64,000 nt of DNA from Methylobacterium sp. B4 (GCF_003201865.1 NZ_QJJJ01000006.1:124001-188000), one strand, 5' to 3'. Counted from the first letter of the stretch, positions 36,859 through 45,267 are shown. The notes: generated by a model from the letters alone, not told the origin. Program-made: numbers and translations.

Positions 36859-38100
36859 GTGAGCGGAAGCACGCTGTTCGAACAGATCCTCGACCCGGCC
36901 AACCGGGACAATCCCTATCCGCTCTACGCGGAGATGCGCAAAAACCCGGTCTCGCGGCAGGAGGACGGGACCTATGTCGTCAGCACGCACGCCGAACTGG
37001 CCCGGTTGATCTCCGATCCCCGGATCAGCTCGGACGACCTGCCCGACCCGCAGAAATTCCGCTGGACCGGCCACCCGGTCACCGACCTGCTGGTGCGCCC
37101 GGTGCGCGCGGAGATCCGCAAGCGCCACCGCCCCTTCATCTTCCGCGATCCGCCCGACCACGACCGCCTGCGGGGCCAAGTGATGCGCTGCTTCACGCCC
37201 GAGCGGGTGCGCGGCATGCGGGCGAAGACACAAAAGCTCACCGACGACCTGATCGACAAGATGTGCGGCAAGACCCGCATCGACCTCGTCGACGACTTCT
37301 CCTACCCCTTGCCCGTCACGGTGATCTGCGAACTGCTCGGCGTTCCGCCGGAGGACGAGCCGCAGTTCCACGGCTGGGCGACGCAGCTCGCGACCGCGCT
37401 CGAACCCAACCAGCGCGGCGACGAGGAGACCCAGGCCAAGAACGAGGTCTGCTTCAACGAGATCGCGGACTACATCCAGTGTCTGATCAAGGAGAAGCGC
37501 AAGGACCGCCAGGAGGACATCCTCTCCGACCTCGCCAACGACGCGGACGGGATGAACGACTTCGACCTGATCGCCACGGCCGTGCTGCTGCTGGTGGCGG
37601 GCCACGAGACCACGGTGAACCTGATCACCAACGGCATGCTGACGCTGCTGCGCTTTCCCGAGCATTGGCAGCGCCTGCGCACCGAGCCGGACCTCGCGCC
37701 GCGCCTGATCGAGGAGTTGCTGCGCTACGAGCCGCCGGTCCACTACCGCACCCGGCTGGCGCTCGCCGACATTCCGGTGGCCGGGATCACGATCCCGAAG
37801 GACGCGCCGGTGATCTTTCTGCTCGCGGCCGGCAACCGCGATCCGCTCCGCTTTCCCGACCCCGACCGCTTCGATCCGGACCGGCCCGACAACCGCCATC
37901 TCGGCTTCGGCGGCGGGCTGCACTACTGCGTCGGCGCCCCGCTGGCGCGGATCGAGGCGGAGGTGGCGCTGGTCAGCCTCGTGCGGCGGCTGAAGGGCGT
38001 GTCGCGGATCGAAGACCCGCCGCCCTACCGCCCGGGCGCCTCGCTGCGGGGCCCGCGGCACCTGCGGCTGACGCTGGAAGGCGTGGCGGAGTGCTGCTGA
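36859..38100 (+). CDS. Cytochrome P450 monooxygenase
   Basis: 413-aa soluble class I P450. I-helix oxygen-binding motif AGHETT (about 247-252), K-helix EELLRYEPP with ExxR (about 285-288), and heme loop FGGGLHYCVGAPLAR with the axial Cys at about 356. GTG 36859 is preceded by AGGAG, 4 bases after the reductase stop. With the two genes upstream it makes a complete three-component monooxygenase. The substrate cannot be inferred; the sequence looks like a general CYP107-like family member, and no biosynthetic cluster surrounds it. Confidence 0.95.
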   Translation: MSGSTLFEQILDPANRDNPYPLYAEMRKNPVSRQEDGTYVVSTHAELARLISDPRISSDDLPDPQKFRWTGHPVTDLLVRPVRAEIRKRHRPFIFRDPPDHDRLRGQVMRCFTPERVRGMRAKTQKLTDDLIDKMCGKTRIDLVDDFSYPLPVTVICELLGVPPEDEPQFHGWATQLATALEPNQRGDEETQAKNEVCFNEIADYIQCLIKEKRKDRQEDILSDLANDADGMNDFDLIATAVLLLVAGHETTVNLITNGMLTLLRFPEHWQRLRTEPDLAPRLIEELLRYEPPVHYRTRLALADIPVAGITIPKDAPVIFLLAAGNRDPLRFPDPDRFDPDRPDNRHLGFGGGLHYCVGAPLARIEAEVALVSLVRRLKGVSRIEDPPPYRPGASLRGPRHLRLTLEGVAECC

Positions 38101-38108
38101 TCCCTCCC

Positions 38109-38193
38109 CGTCAGTGCGAGCGGAGCGAAGCAATCCAGCGGCGCGACCTCTTTGAACAAGGCAGCGTACAGGTGGCTTCGCCTCGCCATGACG
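38109..38193. repeat. Dispersed palindromic repeat (REP-like)
   Basis: Begins CGTCAGTGCGAGCGGAGCGA and ends GGCTTCGCCTCGCCATGACG, an imperfect inverted repeat of the same family as 33086-33176, in the short gap between convergent genes. Confidence 0.65.
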
Positions 38194-38213
38194 AGGAGAG
38201 GCTCGGGCCAAAA

Positions 38214-38246
38214 GAAAAGCGCCCGGCCTCTCGGCCGGGCGCTTTC
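38214..38246. terminator. Bidirectional terminator between P450 and rplA
   Basis: 13-bp perfect stem (38216-38228 with 38233-38245), A-rich left flank and T-run right side; serves the convergent P450 (plus) and rplA (minus). Confidence 0.85.
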
Positions 38247-38269
38247 CCAAACGTCCCTGCGGACGCGTC

Positions 38270-38968
38270 TTAGGCGGTCAGAACCGTGGAGGGCTCGACC
38301 TTCACGCCCGGGCCCATCGTCGAGGTGACGGCGATGCGCTGGATGTAGGTGCCCTTGGCGCCGGCGGGCTTGGCCTTGGCGACCGCGTCGGCGAAGGCCT
38401 TGATGTTCTCGACGAGCTTCTGCTCGTCGAAGGACACCTTGCCGATGCCGGCGTGGATGATGCCGGCCTTCTCGACCCGGAACTCGACCGCGCCGCCCTT
38501 GGCGGCGGCAACCGCGCCCTTCACGTCCATGGTGACGGTACCGACCTTCGGGTTCGGCATCAGGCCGCGCGGGCCCAGCACCTTACCGAGACGGCCGACC
38601 AGCGGCATCAGGTCCGGGGTCGCGATGCAGCGATCGAACTCGATCTTGCCGCCCTGGACGATCTCGAGGAGATCCTCGGCCCCGACGATGTCGGCACCCG
38701 CCGCCTTGGCGTCGTCCGCCTTGGCGCCGCGGGCGAAGACCGCCACGCGGACCGTCCGGCCGGAGCCGTTCGGCAGGTTGCAGACGCCGCGGACCATCTG
38801 GTCGGCGTGGCGCGGATCGACGCCGAGATTCATCGAGATCTCGACCGTCTCGTCGAACTTGGCCGAAGCCTTCGACTTCACGAGCTTGATCGCCTCGTCG
38901 ATGGCGTAGAGCTTCATCGGCTCCAGACCCTCGCGGGCGGCGCGGATGCGCTTTCCTTCGCGTGCCAT
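38270..38968 (-). CDS. rplA: 50S ribosomal protein L1
   Basis: 232 aa, normal length. Signature regions: [20 protein letters not shown] and [19 protein letters not shown] (L1 RNA-binding signature). L1 forms the ribosomal L1 stalk and in many bacteria represses its own operon. It lies 12 bases after rplK. rplJ does not follow, as it would in the usual cluster. Confidence 0.98.
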   Translation of the reverse strand: MAREGKRIRAAREGLEPMKLYAIDEAIKLVKSKASAKFDETVEISMNLGVDPRHADQMVRGVCNLPNGSGRTVRVAVFARGAKADDAKAAGADIVGAEDLLEIVQGGKIEFDRCIATPDLMPLVGRLGKVLGPRGLMPNPKVGTVTMDVKGAVAAAKGGAVEFRVEKAGIIHAGIGKVSFDEQKLVENIKAFADAVAKAKPAGAKGTYIQRIAVTSTMGPGVKVEPSTVLTA

Positions 38969-38980
38969 ATCGCCCTCCCC

Positions 38981-39430
38981 TTACGCGACGATTTCGAGGC
39001 CCATGGCTCGCGCGGAGCCACGGATCATCGCGACCGCCGCATCGACGGAGTCGCAGTTCAGGTCGGGCATCTTCTTCTCGGCGATCTCGCGAAGCTGGGC
39101 TTCGGTGATCTTGCCGACGGTCGGGCCCTTGCCCGGGGTCTTGGAGCCGGAGGCCGGCTTCTTGCCGATCTTCAGGCCTACCGCCTTCTTCAGGAAGAAG
39201 GTGACCGGGGGCTGCTTCATCTCGAAGGTGAAGGAGCGGTCCTGATACGCGGTGATGATCACCGGGATCGGGGTGCCCTTCTCCATCTGCGCGGTCTTCG
39301 CGTTGAAGGCCTTGCAGAATTCCATGATGTTGAGGCCGCGCTGACCGAGCGCGGGACCGATCGGCGGCGACGGGTTGGCGGCGCCGGCCGGGACCTGAAG
39401 CTTCACGTAGCCCGTGATCTTCTTCGCCAT
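38981..39430 (-). CDS. rplK: 50S ribosomal protein L11
   Basis: 149 aa. N-terminal thiostrepton-region domain with [21 protein letters not shown]-terminal rRNA-binding domain with [20 protein letters not shown]. Start [16 protein letters not shown] is typical. Coupled with rplA (12-base gap); separated from nusG by 334 bases. Confidence 0.98.
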   Translation of the reverse strand: MAKKITGYVKLQVPAGAANPSPPIGPALGQRGLNIMEFCKAFNAKTAQMEKGTPIPVIITAYQDRSFTFEMKQPPVTFFLKKAVGLKIGKKPASGSKTPGKGPTVGKITEAQLREIAEKKMPDLNCDSVDAAVAMIRGSARAMGLEIVA

Positions 39431-39764
39431 GGGACTTCTCCCAATGATTGCCCATCGCCGCGCTGCCTAGGCACGGACGGACGGGCAGTGACAGGTCGCG
39501 GTGCGATCCCGTGGATCCCGGAGGCGAAGCCGGGCGGATCTCCCGCGGATGATGCCCTGCCGGAGCAGGGGCTTATCCGGCAAAGCCGGATTTCGATGAG
39601 ACGACCACGCTCACCAGGAGCGCTTATGGACGTCTCGAAAACGCATGCGGCCATGAATCAGCCGCCAGAAGAACAGGCCAGGACGCGGACAAACCAGCAG
39701 ATCGAGACGAAACCGAGTGCCGTCCTTCCGTATGGGAAGACGGCACTCGCGTCGATCGTCGGCG
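39431..39764 (-). other. nusG-rplK spacer with a strong hairpin
   Basis: 334 bases without a convincing gene. On the minus strand, 15 bases after the nusG stop, a long hairpin occurs: 39714-39724 with 39739-39749 (11 bp), continued by a 4-bp inner helix. A modest T-rich stretch follows. This may end part of the secE-nusG transcript or stabilise the upstream message; rplK-rplA may also have a promoter in this spacer, but none was clear. Confidence 0.55.
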
Positions 39765-40298
39765 TCAGACCTTCTCGACCTGCCCGTATTCCAGCTCGAC
39801 CGGGGTGGCGCGTCCGAAGATCGACACTGCCACCTTGAGGCGCGAGCGGGCGTCGTCGATCTCCTCGACGGTGCCGTTGAAGGAGGCGAAGGGGCCGTCG
39901 GAGACGCGCACCGTCTCGCCGATCTCGAAGGAGACCGTGTGCTTGGGGCGATCCACGCCCTCCTGCACCTGCCCCTTGATGCGCTCGGCCTCCGCGTCCG
40001 GAATCGGCACGGGCTTGGCCTTGTCGGCGCCGAGGAAGCCCGTCACCTTCGGAGTGTTCTTGATGAGGTGGTAGACCTCGTCCGTCAGGTCGCACTTCAC
40101 CAGCACGTAGCCGGGGAAGAACTTGCGCTCCGCTTCGACCTTGCGGCCGCGGCGCACCTCGGTGACCTTCTCGGTCGGCACCATGACTTCGTCGAACAGT
40201 TCGGTCAGCCCGCGCTGGGCCGCCTGATCCTTGATGGACTGGGCGACCTTGTTCTCGAAGTTCGAGTAGGCGTGGACGATGTACCAGCGCTTCGACAC
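39765..40298 (-). CDS. nusG: Transcription termination/antitermination protein NusG
   Basis: 177 aa from GTG 40298 (VSKRWYIVHAYSNFENKVAQ), the conserved family N-terminus; an ATG 33 bases upstream in frame is an alternative, but its codons overlap a GAGGAG that looks like the RBS. NGN domain about 1-115 with FFPGYVLVKCDL, KOW domain about 125-175 with GETVRVSDGPFASFNGTVEE. Binds RNA polymerase beta' and couples to ribosomes or Rho. Confidence 0.97.
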   Translation of the reverse strand: MSKRWYIVHAYSNFENKVAQSIKDQAAQRGLTELFDEVMVPTEKVTEVRRGRKVEAERKFFPGYVLVKCDLTDEVYHLIKNTPKVTGFLGADKAKPVPIPDAEAERIKGQVQEGVDRPKHTVSFEIGETVRVSDGPFASFNGTVEEIDDARSRLKVAVSIFGRATPVELEYGQVEKV

Positions 40299-40418
40299 GG
40301 GGCTTCCCAACTCCTCAGGCCCTCCCGGCATCGGCCCGACGCGGGGGACTCAATCTGCGTCGGCCGCGCCCGGCGCCGCCCCCTCGGGGGTCGTCACCGG
40401 GGCGACCGATCAAAAACT

Positions 40419-40721
40419 TCAGGCGCCGATGCCCAGGATGAAGCCGACGCCGACGCGCATGACCTGATCGACGGCGACGAAGAACAGGCTCGCGAGCACC
40501 ACCATGATGAACACCATGACGGTGGTGATGGTGGTCTCCTTGCGGGTCGGCCACGTGACCTTGCGGGCCTCGTCGCGAACCTCGCCGAGGAACTCCACCG
40601 GACCGACCCGCTTGGGCGCGGGGCGCGCGGGCGGGGTCGCGCGCTGGTTGGCCGCGGCGGCCGGGCCGCGATTGGGTCCGCGCGCCGCGTCGGTCTTCTT
40701 GGTCGCTTCGTTCGATGCCAT
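40419..40721 (-). CDS. secE: Preprotein translocase subunit SecE
   Basis: 100 aa from ATG 40721 (MASNEATKK). A long Pro/Ala/Arg-rich hydrophilic N-terminus, then the SecE signature FLGEVRDEARKVTWPTRKET, and one C-terminal membrane helix (TTVMVFIMVVLASLFFVAVD). Clamps SecY in the translocon. 120 bases upstream of nusG and 184 bases after tRNA-Trp, the usual alphaproteobacterial arrangement. The frame extends to 40787, but those residues are not SecE-like. Confidence 0.96.
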   Translation of the reverse strand: MASNEATKKTDAARGPNRGPAAAANQRATPPARPAPKRVGPVEFLGEVRDEARKVTWPTRKETTITTVMVFIMVVLASLFFVAVDQVMRVGVGFILGIGA

Positions 40722-40905
40722 GGCGCAACTGAAACCGGACAGGGCTCCGGGAACCGCCGATCGCGGTGCGGGGACATTGCGTCCCACACCGACAGCATCT
40801 GAGGATCTCGGAATGCGCCCGCTCTAGCGCAAGTGATCCGGCTTGTCGATGGGTCGGGAAAGGACCGCGGCGGGCCGGATGCGAGGTCGGGTGCAGGGGG
40901 CGCCG

Positions 40906-40982
40906 TGGCAGGAGTGGAGGGACTCGAACCCCCAACCCCCGGTTTTGGAGACCGGTGCTCTGACCAGTTGAGCTACACTCCT
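40906..40982 (-). tRNA. tRNA-Trp (CCA anticodon)
   Basis: Read on minus: acceptor AGGAGTG pairs with CACTCCT, D arm TAGCTCAACTGGTCAGAGC-like, anticodon stem CCGGT/ACCGG around CTCCAAA with anticodon CCA at 40948-40946, T arm GGGGGTTCGAGTCCC, discriminator G and encoded 3' CCA (40908-40906). Located before secE, as in many Alphaproteobacteria. Confidence 0.97.
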
Positions 40983-41055
40983 ACGGCGCGCGCGGCGCGG
41001 CTCGCGTCATGCCGCAACCGGCGGCCCAAAGCAAGGGCGGAACACCGGAGCCCCG

Positions 41056-41628
41056 TCACGGCCCCGCTTCATCGGGCGGGAAACCGCCTGCAGCGAAGGG
41101 ATAGGCCGCCTCGACGAGGTAGGGGCCGCCGCCCCGGGAGGTGCGGGCGGAGAACAGGGCGGCGCGGCGTGCTACGAAGATCAGGCGGGGAAACACCCCC
41201 GCCTCCGTCAGCCTTCGCGCCACGGCCTCGGGGGAGGCCCCGCGGTTGAGGCGGGCCAGCGTCACGTGCGGCGTGAACTTGCGCCGCTCAGGCGCGGCGC
41301 CGGCCCGGCGGGCGATGCGCTCGTGCTCCTCCTGCAGGTCGATGAGCTCCGGCGTGGGGACGACCGAGGCGTAGAGTGCCCGCGGCCGGTCGCCGCCGAA
41401 GCTCGCCAGCCCGTCCAGCGTCACGGTGAGGGGCGCGCGCACCCTCGCCTCCTGCAGGCCGGCATCGACATCGGCGGCGAGCCCGTCGTCGACCTCGCCG
41501 AGGAAGCGCAGGGTGACGTGGTAATCCGAGGGCTCGATCCAGCGCGCGCCGGGCAGCCCGCCGCGGAAGAAGGCGAGGCGCTCGGCCACCTCCGCCGGAA
41601 TCTCGAGCCCGGTGAACAGGCGCGGCAT
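41056..41628 (-). CDS. thpR: RNA 2',3'-cyclic phosphodiesterase (2H family)
   Basis: 190 aa. Two HxT motifs of the 2H phosphoesterase fold: YHVTLRFLGEV (about 41) and FTPHVTLARL (about 120). Opens MPRLFTGLEIPAEVAERLAF, typical of ThpR/LigT. It hydrolyses 2',3'-cyclic phosphate ends; ligase activity is weak in homologues. It starts 2 bases after the esterase stop, so the two genes are probably one transcript. Confidence 0.93.
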   Translation of the reverse strand: MPRLFTGLEIPAEVAERLAFFRGGLPGARWIEPSDYHVTLRFLGEVDDGLAADVDAGLQEARVRAPLTVTLDGLASFGGDRPRALYASVVPTPELIDLQEEHERIARRAGAAPERRKFTPHVTLARLNRGASPEAVARRLTEAGVFPRLIFVARRAALFSARTSRGGGPYLVEAAYPFAAGGFPPDEAGP

Positions 41629-41630
41629 CG

Positions 41631-42302
41631 TTACGGACCCTTCCTCGGCTCCAGGCGGGCCAGAAAGGTCTCGACGCTGGGCAGGATGCCTTCGACGACC
41701 CGCTCGATGCCCTTGGCGGTGGGATGCAGCCCGTCGTCCAGGGTGTAGCCGCGCTGGCCGGCCACGCCGTCGAGGAAGAACGGGTAGAGCACGAGGTCGT
41801 GCGCCCGCGCGAGGTCGGAATAGATCGCGTCGAAGCGGGCGCGGTACTCCGTGCCGAGATTGGGCGCGGCGAGCATGCCGGCGAGCAGCACCGGAATACC
41901 GCGCTCCTTCAGGCGCACGATGATCGTCTCCAGCGCCTTGCGGGTCACCGCCGGATCGGTGCCGCGCAGCATGTCGTTGGCGCCGAGTTCGAGGATGACC
42001 CCCTGCGTGCCGTCCGGCACCGACCAGTCGAGCCGGTCGAGCCCGCCCGTGCTGGTGTCGCCGGAGACGCCCGCATTGGCGATCTCGACCCGGTGCCCCT
42101 TGGCCTTCAGCGCCCGCTCCAGCACCGCCGGGAAGGCGGCGTCGGCCGGCAGGCGGTAGCCCGCGGTGAGGCTGTCGCCGAGGGCCACGAGCTTGATGGG
42201 CGCAGTCTCCGCCTTCGCGGGGCGGGGAAGCAGGCTCGCGGCGCCCGCGAGCGTGGCTGCGGCGAAGAGGAGCATCAGCGCGGCCCTGCGCCGGGGATGC
42301 AC
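41631..42302 (-). CDS. Arylesterase/TesA-like GDSL (SGNH) hydrolase, periplasmic
   Basis: About 223 aa from GTG 42302 (VHPRRRAALMLLFAAATLAG); the RRR before the hydrophobic stretch fits a signal peptide n-region, so this start is preferred over ATG 42275, but GTG 42311 is also possible. Signal peptide ends near AKA-E. SGNH blocks: block I VALGDSLTAGYRLP (Ser), block II Gly in NAGVSGDTSTGG, block III LELGANDMLRG (Asn), block V DDGLHPTAKG (Asp, His). TesA-like esterase/lysophospholipase. It is divergent from an ABC ATPase gene, the arrangement seen for tesA-ybbA. Confidence 0.9.
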   Translation of the reverse strand: MHPRRRAALMLLFAAATLAGAASLLPRPAKAETAPIKLVALGDSLTAGYRLPADAAFPAVLERALKAKGHRVEIANAGVSGDTSTGGLDRLDWSVPDGTQGVILELGANDMLRGTDPAVTRKALETIIVRLKERGIPVLLAGMLAAPNLGTEYRARFDAIYSDLARAHDLVLYPFFLDGVAGQRGYTLDDGLHPTAKGIERVVEGILPSVETFLARLEPRKGP

Positions 42303-42467
42303 AGACCCCACATCGGTCCCGTCCGTCTCGCGCCGGACGCCTGAGCGTGACACAAGCCGGGACACGAACCCCCGGCCGGATGCGGCCTCCGCCTCGCCTG
42401 CGTGGTGCAACGCCGTATCCTCCCGCTCGAACCTGTCCCCGTGCTTGCCAAGATCGGTCGGTGCCTG

Positions 42468-43151
42468 ATGTCGAACAAGGCCGTCTCCCTGTCGCAGATC
42501 GAGCTGAGCCTCGGCCGGGGCCCCGCGCGGGTGCATGTCCTGCGCGGCATCTCGCTCGATGTCGAGCGCGGCGAGGCGGTGGGGCTCGTCGGTCCCTCCG
42601 GCTCGGGCAAGTCGACGCTGCTGACCGTGATGGCCGGGCTGGAGCGGCCCGATACCGGTCGCGTCACCATCGCCGGCACGGATCTCGGTGGGCTCGACGA
42701 GGATGGGCTCGCCCGCTTCCGGGGCCGGAACATCGGCATCGTGTTCCAGGCCTTCCACCTCGTGCCGACCATGACGGCCCTGGAGAACGTGGCGCTGCCC
42801 CTGGAGCTGGCGGGCGCACCCGATCCGCACGGGCGGGCGACGGCGGAGCTGGAGGCGGTGGGCTTGAGCCACCGGCTGCGGCATTATCCGGCGCAACTCT
42901 CGGGCGGCGAGCAGCAGCGGGTGGCCATCGCCCGGGCGCTGGCACCCGATCCGGCGATCCTCGTCGCCGACGAGCCGACGGGCAACCTCGACGAGGCGAC
43001 GGGCCGGCAGATCGTCGATCTGCTGTTCGGCTTGAAGCGCGACCGCGGCGCGACGCTCGTGCTGGTGACGCACGATCCCGGCCTCGCCCGACTCTGCGAC
43101 CGCACGGTGCGCCTGCGCGCCGGCCGGATCGAGGCGCCCGCCGAGGTTTGA
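42468..43151 (+). CDS. ABC transporter ATPase (YbbA/LolD-like)
   Basis: 227 aa from ATG 42468 (MSNKAVSLSQIELSLG). Walker A GPSGSGKS, Q-loop VFQAFHLVP, signature LSGGEQQRVAIARAL, Walker B ILVADEPT, H-loop VTHDP. The MacB/LolD/FtsE subfamily acts with FtsX-type permeases. Such genes are normally followed by the permease (ybbP), but here the next 480 bases hold only a small minus-strand gene, so the partner is missing from this site. Confidence 0.93.
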   Translation: MSNKAVSLSQIELSLGRGPARVHVLRGISLDVERGEAVGLVGPSGSGKSTLLTVMAGLERPDTGRVTIAGTDLGGLDEDGLARFRGRNIGIVFQAFHLVPTMTALENVALPLELAGAPDPHGRATAELEAVGLSHRLRHYPAQLSGGEQQRVAIARALAPDPAILVADEPTGNLDEATGRQIVDLLFGLKRDRGATLVLVTHDPGLARLCDRTVRLRAGRIEAPAEV

Positions 43152-43276
43152 CGGGCCTGAGGAAAGACCATGCCTTCCGACGCCGTCACGGCGCCGAAAG
43201 GCATGGCGTCCGTTGGGGTTGGAGCCGCGTCCTCGCGCGCCGCCTCAGGACGGCGCGGCGCGAGACGGGCGGGACA

Positions 43277-43474
43277 TCAGGCGCTGAGCGGGGCGCCGAT
43301 GCGGGCACGCAGCTGCGCCCGCAGATTCTGGTTGGCGGCGTTGCGGTCGGCCTCCAGCGCCCACATCAGGCGCAACAGCCGGCTGATGGGCAGCGCCCGA
43401 TCCTCGATGGCCTCGGCGACCTGCTGCTGAAGGGATTTCGACGTCGTCACGAGCGCCTCGGCCGTAAGCTGCAT
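43277..43474 (-). CDS. Small helical protein of unknown function
   Basis: 65 aa from ATG 43474 (MQLTAEALVTTSKSLQQQ). All-helical composition with heptad-like Leu/Ala spacing and no membrane segment; ends ARIGAPLSA. The frame stays open to 43732, overlapping the HAD gene, but that part looks non-coding. No strong RBS. Not a family I recognise. Confidence 0.5.
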   Translation of the reverse strand: MQLTAEALVTTSKSLQQQVAEAIEDRALPISRLLRLMWALEADRNAANQNLRAQLRARIGAPLSA

Positions 43475-43626
43475 GGTGTTGCCATCCGAAAGCGGGCTAC
43501 CGCCCCCCGCGGGGCGCGCTCTTAAACGGTTCCAATCCGCGAGGCTATAGGTTTGCCGGCTTGGGGTTACCCGTCCCTTCAGGGGAGGTTCCGGCCCCTC
43601 ACAGCTTTTTGAGGAGAAACGCCTGC

Positions 43627-44298
43627 TCAGCCCAGGGGCGAGCGGGCGTAGCCATCGAGCAGATCCTGGGGGTCCCGGTAGATCGCCACGCAGCCGGCCG
43701 CCGACAGTTCCGCTTCCGGGAAGCCGCCGCATAGGACGCCGATCGTCGAAAGCCCAGCCTTTGCAGCGGCTTGCACGTCGTAAGGCGTATCACCCACCAC
43801 CATCACCGCCTCCTTGGGCAGGCCGGAAAGCTTGCTCAGAACCGCCTCGAAGATGTCGGGATGGGGCTTGGAGCGCTCGGCGTCGTCGGCAGTGGTGACC
43901 ACGTCGACGAGATCGGTGATGCCGAGGATCTTCTGGTAGTTTTCGACCTCGGAGGCTTTGCCCGAGGAGGCGAGGGCGACGATCTGGCCTGCGTCGCGGA
44001 CATGGCTCAGCAGCACGCGCACGCCGGGGAATGGCCGGGCGAGGGGCAGGTAATCCCGCTTGAACAGATCCGAGCGATAGGACTCGATGGCCTCGCCGTC
44101 GCGAGCGAGGCGCGCCTCGTCCACGAAGACCGGCAGGAGCTGGTCGCCCCCCTTACCGATCTGGCGGCGGACCTGGGCCTCCTCCGTCTCGATGTCGAAC
44201 TGGGCGAAGGCCTCGACCCAGGCCCGGGCGTGCAGGTCCACGCTGTCGAGAAGCGTGCCGTCGATGTCGAACACCACGGCCCTGATGCGGGTGCTCAT
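43627..44298 (-). CDS. HAD-superfamily hydrolase (phosphoglycolate phosphatase-like)
   Basis: 223 aa. HAD motif I VVFDIDGTLLDS (nucleophile Asp, acid/base Asp), motif II VALASSGK (Ser), motif III Lys in AERSKPHPDIF, motif IV VVGDTPYDVQAA. The cap domain (about 18-85) is the helical C1 type of the Gph/beta-phosphoglucomutase branch. Likely a cytosolic small-molecule phosphatase; the substrate is unknown. Confidence 0.92.
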   Translation of the reverse strand: MSTRIRAVVFDIDGTLLDSVDLHARAWVEAFAQFDIETEEAQVRRQIGKGGDQLLPVFVDEARLARDGEAIESYRSDLFKRDYLPLARPFPGVRVLLSHVRDAGQIVALASSGKASEVENYQKILGITDLVDVVTTADDAERSKPHPDIFEAVLSKLSGLPKEAVMVVGDTPYDVQAAAKAGLSTIGVLCGGFPEAELSAAGCVAIYRDPQDLLDGYARSPLG

Positions 44299-44312
44299 CC
44301 GAAGACCGGTCC

Positions 44313-44609
44313 TCAGCGCGGGAAGATGTGAAGGCCGTCATCCGGCAGCAGGTTGCGGGCCGGCCCGCCCGTCTGCTGGCCGCGACCCTGCTGGTAGTAG
44401 GGCAGTTCGGGGCGGCGATCGTTGTCGCTGCCGGAATCGTATTCCCAGGGTGCGTTCCAGGGCGCCCGGCCGTCCACCGCCGGGACGGCGGGTCCGACGA
44501 AGACGGGCGCGCCCGCGCGCAGCGGCCCCGCCGTCGCGCCGCCTGCCATCAGGGCCGCACCGACGAGGGCGCCCGCGAGACTCACTCCGATCCGCGCCCG
44601 CATCGCCAT
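44313..44609 (-). CDS. Small secreted protein of unknown function
   Basis: 98 aa. Signal peptide about 1-28 (RIGVSLAGALVGAALMAGGA, ending ATA-G). The mature part is Pro/Gly-rich with few charged residues (PWNAPWEYDSGSDNDRRPE) and ends LLPDDGLHIFPR. No Cys and no recognised domain. It ends 14 bases before the HAD gene in the same direction, so they may be co-transcribed. Confidence 0.6.
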   Translation of the reverse strand: MAMRARIGVSLAGALVGAALMAGGATAGPLRAGAPVFVGPAVPAVDGRAPWNAPWEYDSGSDNDRRPELPYYQQGRGQQTGGPARNLLPDDGLHIFPR

Positions 44610-44729
44610 CCCGTCCTCGATCTCGCAAACACCGCCTCGCGCGGCACGAAAGCCAACGGCCGAGCCCGACCCGCGTTCCCGGCCGAATCGTCCGGCGCCT
44701 CTCGATGCGGAGACGTCCGGAAACGACGA

Positions 44730-44758
44730 AGCCCGCCATCCCCAGGGACGGCGGGCTC
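44730..44758 (-). terminator. Probable terminator of the DUF2934-like gene
   Basis: 8-bp stem (44730-44737 with 44751-44758) continued by a TCCC/GGGA inner helix, with a moderate T-rich stretch downstream on minus. Confidence 0.55.
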
Positions 44759-44782
44759 TCGAATCGCGCGCGGGGCGACGAT

Positions 44783-45205
44783 TCAGTGCAGGACGACGGC
44801 CTCGGCGCTCGAAGCGGCCTTGGCGCGGCCGGCGGCCGGCTTGGCCTTCGGCGCGGCCTTCACGGCCTTGGCGGCGGGGGTCTCGGCGGCCTTGGCGGCC
44901 GACTTCGCGCTCGACTTGGCGGGGGTCTTGGCAGCCGCCTTCTTGGCCGTGGCGGCCTTGGCGACGCCCGCCAGCACCTCGGCGGGGGCCTTCACGGCCG
45001 GCTTGACCTCAGCCTTGGCGCGGCTGGCGCGGGGCTTGGCCACCGGGGCGGACGCCGCCTCGGTCTCGACCGGACGGAGCGCAGCGGCCTGTTGCAGCTC
45101 GGCCTCGGCCCGCAGCCAATGGGTTTCGGCCCGGCCGAAGACCCGGCCCTCGTCCTCCCAGATATAGTAGGCGCGCTCGCGCACGCTCGTCTCGCACAGC
45201 ACCAT
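44783..45205 (-). CDS. DUF2934-like protein with a histone H1-like Ala/Lys tail
   Basis: 140 aa. The first about 38 residues (VRERAYYIWEDEGRVFGRAE) match the DUF2934 pattern (R-x-AYxIWExEGRP). From about residue 50 the sequence is a low-complexity run of Ala, Lys, Pro and Val (KAATAKKAAAKTPAKSSAKS), like bacterial histone H1-like proteins (Hc1, HupS tails). Such tails bind DNA or RNA nonspecifically. The combination suggests a nucleoid-associated role, but that is inference. Ends with a probable terminator. Confidence 0.75.
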   Translation of the reverse strand: MVLCETSVRERAYYIWEDEGRVFGRAETHWLRAEAELQQAAALRPVETEAASAPVAKPRASRAKAEVKPAVKAPAEVLAGVAKAATAKKAAAKTPAKSSAKSAAKAAETPAAKAVKAAPKAKPAAGRAKAASSAEAVVLH

Positions 45206-45267
45206 GAAGCTCTCCTGAGGTCGTCCGACGCGAGCCCGAACGATGGAAGCGCATGGTTAAGGGAGCG

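Noticed and set aside
39403..39654. 83-codon minus-strand frame between rplK and nusG
   Set aside because: No RBS or conserved features; it overlaps the rplK start and is rich in Pro/Arg/Ser.
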